Shown piece by piece: positions 1-5,162 of a stretch of DNA of 8,262 nucleotides. The position numbers were made by a program, and so were the translations under genes. Position 1 is the first letter of the stretch. Each line of letters opens with the position of its first letter. The stretch comes from Acidobacteriota bacterium (GTDB lineage Bacteria; Actinomycetota; Acidimicrobiia; Spongiisociales; UBA5794): positions 1 through 8,262 of the forward strand of contig SMXV01000008.1 of the NCBI GenBank assembly GCA_004356175.1, written 5' to 3'. The notes below the pieces were generated by a model that was not told the origin of the DNA, did not search any database, and was given only the letters and a program-made list of their open reading frames with translations.

Positions 1-1
1 A

Positions 2-181
2 GACGCCTCGGATGCCGGGGTGTTCGTCGATCGACCAGTCGATGTCTCCAATAGTGGGGCAACAAGAAGGTCGGCATGGTCGAATTTCGACGAACCGTCG
101 ATACGGGTGTGCAACCTGGAATCCATACAAGGTTCTTCGGCGTTGCACGCACCTGACTGGAGCAGGGTTCGTTTCGGTCAC
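2..181 (-). other. Possible 5' part of a minus-strand gene cut by the window edge
   Basis: On the minus strand a reading frame stays open from a GTG at 181-179 to the window start, about 60 residues; upstream in-frame starts exist at 196 (GTG) and 229 (ATG). I recognise no family. The last stretch reads like ordinary protein (…GDIDWSIDEHPGIRGV), but the first part is rich in Arg and Cys and its third-position GC is unremarkable. Two plus-strand frames are also open across most of the same stretch, so coding strand is not settled. If real, the gene is divergent from yajQ and its start lies on the GTCAC repeat cluster at 176-198. It could equally be non-coding spacer or the end of a plus-strand gene. 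Confidence 0.2.
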
Positions 182-198
182 CTTGTGACTAGTCACCG
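176..198. promoter_or_regulatory. Cluster of GTCAC/GTGAC half-sites with a 12-bp palindrome
   Basis: Positions 185-196 form a perfect 12-bp palindrome, GTGACTAGTCAC. Immediately to the left, GTCAC (177-181) and GTGAC (185-189) form a second inverted pair around a CTT centre, and GTCACC recurs at 177-182 and 192-197, a 15-bp direct-repeat period. This dense dyad symmetry resembles an operator for a dimeric regulator. It lies about 70 bp upstream of the yajQ -10 box and over the start of the possible minus-strand frame. No regulator is identified; function is inference. Confidence 0.35.
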
Positions 199-267
199 TG
201 CCGACGAGTCCTGAGATGCGATCAGGCATGGATGGCCTCGGTGTACGGGTGTGGGCGCGACATTCGC

Positions 268-273
268 TACGAT
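268..273 (+). promoter_or_regulatory. -10 box for leaderless yajQ transcription
   Basis: TACGAT fits the actinobacterial TANNNT -10 consensus and ends 6 nt before the yajQ ATG at 280, so transcription would start on or next to the start codon. There is no Shine-Dalgarno sequence before this ATG. I see no clear -35 element. The same geometry recurs at four other genes in the window. Confidence 0.5.
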
Positions 274-279
274 GGCTCC

Positions 280-765
280 ATGCCATCATTCGACATTGTC
301 TCTCAAGTAGACATGCAAGAGGTCCGAAACGCTGTGGACCAGGCCGCTCGCGAGGTCACTACGCGCTACGACTTCAAAGGAACCGACACCAGCATCCGAC
401 TCTCCGACGACGGTATCGCTGTGGAGTCTGACTCTGAGGGAAGGCTTGACGCCTCCACTGATGTGCTCAAGAGCAAACTCATCCGACGTAACGTGTCGCT
501 CAAATCCATTGCTGGAGGAGAAGCCAAAGAGATCGGCGGTGGACGCTACAAAGCAGTCTTCACCCTGAACGAGGGAATCGCTCAGGATGCCGCAAAGGAA
601 CTTGTGAAAGACATCAAGAACATGAAACTCAAGGTCCAGGTTGCCATACAGGGAGATCAACTTCGCATCACCGGCAAGAAACGCGACGACCTGCAAGAAG
701 TAATCAGCGCCGTCAAGTCGCTCGACTTCCGCCTCCCCCTCCAATACATCAACTTCCGGGATTAA
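280..765 (+). CDS. yajQ: YajQ family nucleotide-binding protein (UPF0234)
   Basis: This is a 161-aa protein, the usual length for the YajQ/UPF0234 family. It opens with MPSFDIVSQVDMQEV and has the family's TRYDFKGT segment near residues 26-33, the KLIRRNV segment near 69-75, and the KLKVQVAIQGDQLRITGKKR stretch leading to DLQEVI near the C-terminus. Family members have two ferredoxin-like domains and bind nucleotides or RNA; a Xanthomonas homologue binds cyclic di-GMP. The exact role here is not evident. An upstream in-frame start at 232 would add 16 residues unlike the family, and the ATG at 280 matches both the family N-terminus and the -10 box at 268-273, so I chose 280. It seems monocistronic: a structured non-coding block follows. 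Confidence 0.93.
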   Translation: MPSFDIVSQVDMQEVRNAVDQAAREVTTRYDFKGTDTSIRLSDDGIAVESDSEGRLDASTDVLKSKLIRRNVSLKSIAGGEAKEIGGGRYKAVFTLNEGIAQDAAKELVKDIKNMKLKVQVAIQGDQLRITGKKRDDLQEVISAVKSLDFRLPLQYINFRD

Positions 766-803
766 GCAGCGGCCGGAGGTCCGCGGTAGTACGTAGCGGC
801 AAT

Positions 804-835
804 CGGCGGCTCGGCGGTTCGGAGGATCGGAGGAT
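804..835. repeat. 8-bp tandem repeat, four copies
   Basis: Four consecutive 8-mers follow the pattern CGG[C/A]GGNT: CGGCGGCT (804-811), CGGCGGTT (812-819), CGGAGGAT (820-827) and CGGAGGAT (828-835). The last two copies are identical. The period of 8 is not a multiple of three, and no credible protein crosses it, so this is a non-coding microsatellite-like repeat inside the structured block. Confidence 0.7.
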
Positions 836-852
836 GGCAACCTCGAAGACTC

Positions 853-897
853 GGTTGCTCGCGGGTTCTCGGGCGCCAGCGCTCCGAGCCCGCAACC
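853..897. repeat. Long GC-rich hairpin
   Basis: The left arm begins GGTTG at 853, continues with GCGGG at 861-865 and CTCGG near 868-872. The right arm CCGAG-CCCGC-AACC (884-897) pairs with all three segments, leaving a 3-nt and a 2-nt bulge and a short loop that includes GCGCCAGCG. There is no T-run on either side, so a classical intrinsic terminator is not supported, though it could still stop or stabilise convergent transcripts. Confidence 0.55.
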
Positions 898-1046
898 GTT
901 CGCGGGTGAGACGAACCTGAACACGCGCGAGTGGGTTCGTGGATTCAGCCGACGGGTTGGAATGTGAGAAGAGATGGGTGCTTGTCCAGTGCCACGGCGA
1001 TTGGACAACGGCTACCGCGGTGGGGGGCGCGAGGGTTGCAGGAGTC

Positions 1047-1321
1047 TTCAGCGGTGGATCAGGATGTGATGGTGGAACCAGCAGAGGCTGACGAGATTAT
1101 CGGGATTATGAGTTCCGCCGTCAACAAACCGTGTGCCGATTCATGTCCAACCGGGCTGAAGCCCCGTCGACGAGTGACCGTGAACCGTAGGCCTGAGAAG
1201 CCCGGGCGGAGTCAAGCTGACCGAGGAGAACGATCTGTTCACAACGCAGCAGAGAGATTTCCGCCTCGACCTCGACGAGGTCGGCCTCGAGTTTCCGAAT
1301 TGAACGAATAAACCAGCTCAT
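1047..1321 (-). pseudogene. Relic of a DUF222 (13E12 repeat) HNH endonuclease
   Basis: Two conserved ends of one protein family lie side by side in different frames with the middle missing. From ATG 1321 to TGA 1121 the frame gives 66 residues ending in LLGQLDSARASQAYGSRSLV then a DGASARLDMNR segment, which resembles the DUF222 motif LLREID…GCRSLVEWVAARLD. Shifted by two bases, 1118-1047 encodes GGTHNPDNLVSLCWFHHHIL followed by IHR and a stop, which is the C-terminal half of the family's HNH nuclease motif (GGxTDLDNLVLLCRFHHRLVH). Full-length relatives are commonly 350-450 aa, so some 250 residues are gone. No Shine-Dalgarno or TANNNT box precedes the ATG. The HNH frame may extend back to about 1139, and degenerate tail sequence may continue towards 930, with low certainty. 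It lies downstream of the MoxR-like gene on the same strand. Confidence 0.75.
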
Positions 1322-1387
1322 GAGTCACAACCAACGCTGTGGCTATCACAGAAACGAATGTGTTGAAACGTTTTGAGATTCGCGTTG

Positions 1388-2380
1388 TCAGTCGGCGAAT
1401 GGTGGGCGGGCAGGGCCTACTCGGACGACGGCTGACCAGACGGTTTCGTAGTGATCGTTGTCGTGGGGGTCGATGTGGGGGAGGACGAATTCCTGCCATG
1501 CGGAGCGCATCGGATCCTTTGCTGTGGCATACATCCGTAGGCCAGCCGGGTAGCGGTCGAGCACGGAGCGAAGTGACATCGGTGTCTCGACGCGTGTGCG
1601 CGAATCTACTGAGGTGAACGACGTGTTGATCTCGACAGCCAGCTTCGAGAGCAGGTCGCGCATCTCTGGATCCATTGTCGGGTGACGTCGCTCAAGCATG
1701 AGGTCGATTTCGTCACCGGACGGAAATAGCTTCTCCCAGATGATCCACCTGTCAGCGAATGCCTTGTTCAGTGTCTGGGTCCCGGCGTAGTCACGGAGAT
1801 CCGTCGGGTTGAGCGTTCCGAAGATTCGGACGTCGTCTCTGAGCCTCACCATCTCACCCGTTGGAAGCTCAAGGGCTCTGTGGCGGTCGAGAAGTCCGTG
1901 GAGCGCAAAGAGTGTCTCCGCGCCAGCGGCGTTCAACTCGGACAGATTGACAATGGCGGGACCACGAAGCGCACGCGTAATGTCGCCATCCTCCCAACGA
2001 CTCTCTGTGCCGCCCATGCCGTCGCCATGTAACTTGACCGAACCAATCAGGGTGATGTCCCTCACCTCACCGGTGAGAGGAATCCGGTAGTACGGTGTTT
2101 TGAGCTTTGCTGCGAACTGCTCAAGGTCATGGTCCTTGCCGGTGCCCATGTGTCCACGAAGGGCCAGGTGCAGTGGGCTCTCTGTGAAGTGAGACCTGCG
2201 AACCTGCTCGAGGCTTGCGAGTTTGTACTGCATCCCGAGGTCGACGTAGTAGTCGTCACCCGAGGGAATGTGATCGGTTCGGTTCTCTCGGTCAGGCAGA
2301 TCTTTGGGGATGTCCGGCGTTGTGAGAATGATGTCCGGCTTGACACCCTGGGGGTCCTTGAATGTGACTGATTCGGTCAT
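1388..2380 (-). CDS. CobS-like MoxR-group AAA+ ATPase with altered Mg-site residues
   Basis: This 330-aa protein is a single AAA+ module of the MoxR/CobS type, working with a VWA partner in metal insertion or protein remodelling. Its Walker A is GHMGTGKD (76-83), aligning with CobS GYHGTGKS; EQFAAKL (87-93) matches CobS EQVAARL. The Walker B equivalent is AIVNLSELNAA (142-152), sensor 1 is GTLNP (188-192), and YAGTQTLNKAFADRW (198-212) matches the CobS GTQ…DRW segment. The residue after the P-loop Lys is Asp83 instead of Ser/Thr, and the Walker B Asp is Ser147 (Glu148 is kept), so Mg and ATP handling may differ. The gene is 9 bp downstream of the VWA gene; AGGAG overlapping that gene's stop, 6 nt before ATG, fixes the start. 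The substrate is unknown and no CobN is present. Confidence 0.85.
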   Translation of the reverse strand: MTESVTFKDPQGVKPDIILTTPDIPKDLPDRENRTDHIPSGDDYYVDLGMQYKLASLEQVRRSHFTESPLHLALRGHMGTGKDHDLEQFAAKLKTPYYRIPLTGEVRDITLIGSVKLHGDGMGGTESRWEDGDITRALRGPAIVNLSELNAAGAETLFALHGLLDRHRALELPTGEMVRLRDDVRIFGTLNPTDLRDYAGTQTLNKAFADRWIIWEKLFPSGDEIDLMLERRHPTMDPEMRDLLSKLAVEINTSFTSVDSRTRVETPMSLRSVLDRYPAGLRMYATAKDPMRSAWQEFVLPHIDPHDNDHYETVWSAVVRVGPARPPFAD

Positions 2381-2386
2381 GCTGAT

Positions 2387-2391
2387 CTCCT
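2387..2391 (-). promoter_or_regulatory. Ribosome binding site of the ATPase gene, overlapping the upstream stop
   Basis: On the minus strand AGGAG shares its first two bases with the TAG stop of the VWA gene and lies 6 nt before the ATG at 2380. This supports translational coupling of the two genes and fixes the ATPase start. Confidence 0.75.
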
Positions 2392-4606
2392 AATTGATAA
2401 GACTTTCAAGTTCGCGTCCACGTGTGTGCACCCACCACGCATCAGGATCTGACGATGTAACTGTTCGGTAGAGGATCGATCGCACACCGTCAACCATTGC
2501 GGTCGCAAGGCGTTGCGGCTGCTCGACGACCTCGGCCCTCGAGTAGGCGGATCTCACCGTGTCGTCGCCGATACCAATTCCAAGGACGGTGACTCCGGAG
2601 TGTTCGACGGATGCAACGGTCTGGGCGAGAGTCTGCACGGACCCCCGTGTCATTCCGTCAGCGAGGACTACGAGCATGAGATGTGTTGCACGTTGGGAGG
2701 CAAGACGCTCCGCCGCGTGAGCAACATTGAACTCGTCAACGTTTGCTGCCTTCTCGAACATGGATACCGGCGGTGAATCCTCTGGCGCTCTCCGTGATTC
2801 ACGCGCAGCGTCCTGGGGCTGTGCCGCTGCGTAGAAGAGTCCGGCAAGGGTGTCTTGGGACGTTCGCCATCTCTGGTCGAACCGTTTGACCAGGTAGTGG
2901 TTCACTGTTCGTGTCAGCCGATCGGCGTTGCCGCCCTGGGCTTGCCGAAGACCTGCCGTTGCGCGAGCACGTTTGTCCCGATACGTGGCTTCGGTATCTG
3001 CGAAGTCCGTAGCAAACGACCGGTTGAATATTGCGATCTCGAAATCGATTTGCAACTCGTCCGCAAGCTGAGCAAGCGTCCATGCGCCGAGCACTGCGGC
3101 GGCCATTGCCCAGGGGGATTTGCGTGTTCCCGACGTTCTTGGTTGCAACATCGACGCTGAGCCGTCGACCAGAAGACTTAGTGCATACGACCTGCGAGAC
3201 GGCAGGTCGCGGCGCTCGAACATGCGTTCGTACAGCCCAGCGCCAAGCAGCAACGGCGTGTAGGGTGACAGGTCGCCTGCATCGAATCCGGACCGCAATC
3301 CACGGCGTTGATTTGCAAGAAAGAGGGGATAAAGCTCGCCGGACACTCTGTGCTGCGCGACGCCCCAGTCGACCGATGCCTTCAACAACATCTCTCTGCC
3401 CTGCGCCCCCCACACAGCGAACTTGTCGGGGAAGTCGAGCACCATCAACTTGCCACCCTGACCTGTTGGAAGGAAGATTGTTGGGGCGGTCGAGACTTTC
3501 ATGATCTGATCCGTTGCAGGGTCGCCGGCGGTTTCGGATTCTCCCAACTTTCCGTCCTCGGCACTGACAGACATCGATGCGGTTCGAGTCCTGTCGTAGG
3601 ACTCCCTGTCTGCGAGCGAGGGTGTGACAAGACGGACCGCGTCGACAGAGTCTGCAATGGCGGACTTGTCAGCCTCCGCCTGGGCCTTGCGCCCCTGCTG
3701 GGTCATGGAAGCTGCGCCCTCCTGCATGAGGTGGTGCATCTTTGCAACAGACAGAAGCTGGAGCGCAACGGTGCCGACAGACCACTGGTTGTCCAGGACC
3801 GCAACAGGCTCAAGAAACACCATGGCGTCGTCGAGCGCCAGTGCAACGTGAGGTTCAAGCCTCTTCTGCATGCGGTCACGTTCCTCGTGGCCGCCCACGA
3901 TCATGAAACACGCAAGGGCGAACTGGCCAAGAGGCCGCGCCTTCACCATTGCATGCCCGACCGAGGTGCGATAGAGATCCTTGAGTACGGATCCTGCCCC
4001 CGGATATGCGTCGAAGTGGATTCGCTCCTGTCGTGCATCCTCGATCGAGAGGAACATTGCTTCAGCGGCGGGTCCGCCGATGGTGTTCAGGGCTTCAAGC
4101 ACGGTGACTGCCGCGGGATCCTTCGCCTCTTGGTCGTCAAGATCGAGGTCCTCCTCTGCGAAGTCAGGCCGGATGAGGTCTTCCTGCAGCTCCCCGAGTT
4201 GGAACAGTTCGACGGGAACCATCGCTTCTTCGAACTCTGGGTCGTTGTCGGGCGCGTCCGGTCTGAACGCAAACCACTCCCTTGGTACGGGGCGTTCCTC
4301 GTCGAAGTCGGTTGCAATGAGGTGGATCACCTCGTGAAGTGCCGAGGTGAGAGCGACCTCGGAAGGTGTTACCGGAGCGGACCGGGCATAGGCCGTTTGG
4401 AACACACCTGGGTCGAGCACAATCGTGTTCTCAGTCGCGGCGGCCTGCGTTCCGAGGCGAACCTGGAGGTCGTCATTTCCTGACAACGTGCGGGCGAATC
4501 GTGTGACGGCTGGAGCGACCCGCTGGTACCTGGCAACGACAGCCTCAATGGCCCGTTCCTCTGGCGGCAATATCTCGTTGAGGATCGATTGTTCACGGTC
4601 ACGCAT
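2390..4606 (-). CDS. CobT-like VWA domain protein with an HExxH motif
   Basis: This 738-aa protein has a C-terminal von Willebrand A domain (about 474-712) with MIDAS motif DGSAS (481-485), a later LADGMT (648-653) and GIGIGDD (676-682), the pattern of CobT/NorD-type VWA partners of MoxR ATPases. IEDARQER (188-195) followed by YPG (201-203) matches the EDAR motif of CobT/NorD. Unusually, residues 91-95 read HEVIH, a zincin-type HExxH signature, followed by an acidic stretch (about 119-163). There is no signal peptide or clear membrane segment, so it is probably cytosolic. It is the first gene of an operon with the ATPase. I chose ATG 4606 because upstream in-frame sequence would overlap arfB and lacks family character, while a TAGGAT box ends 8 nt before it. 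Whether the HExxH binds metal is unknown. Confidence 0.82.
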   Translation of the reverse strand: MRDREQSILNEILPPEERAIEAVVARYQRVAPAVTRFARTLSGNDDLQVRLGTQAAATENTIVLDPGVFQTAYARSAPVTPSEVALTSALHEVIHLIATDFDEERPVPREWFAFRPDAPDNDPEFEEAMVPVELFQLGELQEDLIRPDFAEEDLDLDDQEAKDPAAVTVLEALNTIGGPAAEAMFLSIEDARQERIHFDAYPGAGSVLKDLYRTSVGHAMVKARPLGQFALACFMIVGGHEERDRMQKRLEPHVALALDDAMVFLEPVAVLDNQWSVGTVALQLLSVAKMHHLMQEGAASMTQQGRKAQAEADKSAIADSVDAVRLVTPSLADRESYDRTRTASMSVSAEDGKLGESETAGDPATDQIMKVSTAPTIFLPTGQGGKLMVLDFPDKFAVWGAQGREMLLKASVDWGVAQHRVSGELYPLFLANQRRGLRSGFDAGDLSPYTPLLLGAGLYERMFERRDLPSRRSYALSLLVDGSASMLQPRTSGTRKSPWAMAAAVLGAWTLAQLADELQIDFEIAIFNRSFATDFADTEATYRDKRARATAGLRQAQGGNADRLTRTVNHYLVKRFDQRWRTSQDTLAGLFYAAAQPQDAARESRRAPEDSPPVSMFEKAANVDEFNVAHAAERLASQRATHLMLVVLADGMTRGSVQTLAQTVASVEHSGVTVLGIGIGDDTVRSAYSRAEVVEQPQRLATAMVDGVRSILYRTVTSSDPDAWWVHTRGRELESLIN

Positions 4607-4614
4607 AACTCCCA

Positions 4615-4620
4615 ATCCTA
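4615..4620 (-). promoter_or_regulatory. -10 box for the VWA-ATPase operon
   Basis: TAGGAT (minus strand) fits TANNNT and is separated by 8 nt from the ATG at 4606, consistent with leaderless or near-leaderless transcription. A GGGAG lies only 2 nt from the ATG, too close for normal Shine-Dalgarno use. It shares bases 4619-4620 with a plus-strand TAAGAT. Confidence 0.45.
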
Positions 4621-4624
4621 AGAT
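4619..4624 (+). promoter_or_regulatory. Candidate -10 box for arfB
   Basis: TAAGAT fits TANNNT and points towards arfB, which would then have a leader of roughly 65 nt with its own ribosome binding site. It overlaps the opposing -10 box of the VWA operon by 2 bp, so the two promoters could not easily be occupied at once. No -35 element is clear; this is weak evidence. Confidence 0.3.
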
Positions 4625-4686
4625 GTTCGCGTACCCAGGGTTGCAGACATGGAATATGGCGTGTGGAGCCCAGAGAAGGGGTTGCC

Positions 4687-4695
4687 AGGGAAGGG
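4687..4695 (+). promoter_or_regulatory. Purine-rich ribosome binding site of arfB
   Basis: AGGGAAGGG directly precedes ATG 4696. Its first AGGG is 5 nt from that ATG, and AAGGGA (4691-4696) is 5 nt from the alternative GTG at 4702. It supports a start at one of these rather than at GTG 4663. Confidence 0.5.
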
Positions 4696-5094
4696 ATGGT
4701 TGTGAGGTTCGAGATTCCGGCGTCGGAGCTCGAGTGGCGGTTCGGGCCCTCTGGGGGACCGGGAGGGCAGCACGCAAACAAGAGTTCGACGCGTGCCGAA
4801 TTGACATTCAACCTCGCTGGTAGCGCAGCGTTCGATGACGCAATGCGGGAGCGTCTTGTGCAGAAGCTTGGCGACGAGGTTCGTATCAGGGAGGACGGGT
4901 CCCGCTCTCAGGCAACCAACCGCAAGCGCGCCGTTCGTCGTCTCAATGCCATTCTCGAGGAAGCAGCGCGGCCCGAAGCCCCACCAAGAAGACCGACCCG
5001 ACCCTCGAAGGCGGCGAAGCAGCGCAGGCTTGATGCCAAGCGTGCGAAGAGTCAGGCGAAGGCGAGCCGCAAAACCCCAAGCAACGACGACTGA
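4696..5094 (+). CDS. arfB: ArfB-type peptidyl-tRNA hydrolase (alternative ribosome rescue)
   Basis: This 132-aa protein carries the class I release-factor GGQ signature: SGGPGGQHANKSSTRAEL around residues 19-36, with GGQ at 23-25. GGQ catalyses peptidyl-tRNA hydrolysis; ArfB/YaeJ proteins free ribosomes stalled on truncated mRNA. There are no codon-recognition domains of RF1/RF2, and the C-terminus is a Lys/Arg/Ala-rich tail (about residues 97-128) that in ArfB enters the empty mRNA channel. Length is close to E. coli ArfB (140 aa). I chose ATG 4696 because IPASELEWRF then begins as in relatives; GTG 4702 or GTG 4663 remain possible. It is divergent from the VWA operon and 68 bp upstream of the M16 gene. 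Confidence 0.9.
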   Translation: MVVRFEIPASELEWRFGPSGGPGGQHANKSSTRAELTFNLAGSAAFDDAMRERLVQKLGDEVRIREDGSRSQATNRKRAVRRLNAILEEAARPEAPPRRPTRPSKAAKQRRLDAKRAKSQAKASRKTPSNDD

Positions 5095-5110
5095 GGATCC
5101 ACAACCGCCA

Positions 5111-5128
5111 AATCCGACCGAACGGATT
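5111..5128 (+). terminator. Weak hairpin after arfB
   Basis: AATCCG (5111-5116) and CGGATT (5123-5128) form a perfect 6-bp stem with a 6-nt loop, 16 bp after the arfB stop. No T-run follows, so this is at best a weak terminator before the M16 promoter. Confidence 0.3.
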
Positions 5129-5148
5129 CTGGTGGGTGGCTTGGTTCC

Positions 5149-5154
5149 TATCAT
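5149..5154 (+). promoter_or_regulatory. -10 box for leaderless M16 peptidase-dapB transcription
   Basis: TATCAT fits TANNNT and is separated by 8 nt from ATG 5163. No Shine-Dalgarno sequence lies before that ATG, so a leaderless mRNA is likely. The -35 region is not recognisable. Confidence 0.45.
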
Positions 5155-5162
5155 CGAATCCA

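Larger units (their letters stand above)
781..1020. repeat. 240-bp inverted-repeat-bounded, highly structured block
   Basis: The block starts with CCGCGGTAG (781-789) and ends with its exact reverse complement CTACCGCGG (1012-1020). Inside are an 8-bp tandem repeat (804-835) and several hairpins: GCAACC/GGTTGC (837-842/853-858), a long GC-rich hairpin (853-897), GTTCG/CGAAC (898-902/912-916), ACGAACC/GGTTCGT (911-917/934-940) and TTGTCCA/TGGACAA (982-988/1002-1008). No convincing protein is encoded. It lies between the convergent 3' ends of yajQ and the HNH relic. It could be a MITE- or REP-like element, the 3' module of the relic, or a structured RNA. I found no clear target-site duplication, so mobility is unproven. 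Confidence 0.45.

Noticed and set aside
931..950. tRNA-like TΨC motif (GGGTTCG…)
   Set aside because: No acceptor, D or anticodon arms can be placed around it; it belongs to the ACGAACC/GGTTCGT inverted repeat.
286..1008. Minus-strand open frame of 240 codons across yajQ and the structured block
   Set aside because: The yajQ part is plainly antisense to a conserved gene, and the rest is Arg/Pro/Ser-rich low-complexity sequence through repeats. A short stretch near 930-960 may be decayed HNH tail, but not a gene.
781..1020. Calling the structured block a proven transposable element
   Set aside because: Terminal inverted repeats are present, but I see no target-site duplication and cannot check copy number.
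1267..1283. 17-bp palindrome CGACCTCG-A-CGAGGTCG
   Set aside because: It falls within the DUF222 relic, where it encodes an alternating Leu/Val/Glu/Asp stretch; codon usage explains it better than an operator.
1337..1351. CTGTG-GCTAT-CACAG as terminator of the ATPase operon
   Set aside because: The stem is only 5 bp, lies 37 bp past the stop and has no T-run; too weak to call.
3308..4483. Long plus-strand open frame (391 codons) inside the VWA gene
   Set aside because: It is antisense to a protein with clear VWA, EDAR and HExxH motifs; the translation is Cys/His/Arg-rich and resembles no family, so it is a codon-bias shadow.
4607..4807. N-terminal extension of the VWA protein by 67 residues
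   Set aside because: The extension overlaps arfB on the other strand, is Arg/Pro-rich, and ignores the TAGGAT box before ATG 4606.
5136..5162. GTG start nine codons upstream for the M16 peptidase
   Set aside because: It would place the start upstream of the TATCAT box, and relatives begin near the LPNGLRL segment as with ATG 5163.
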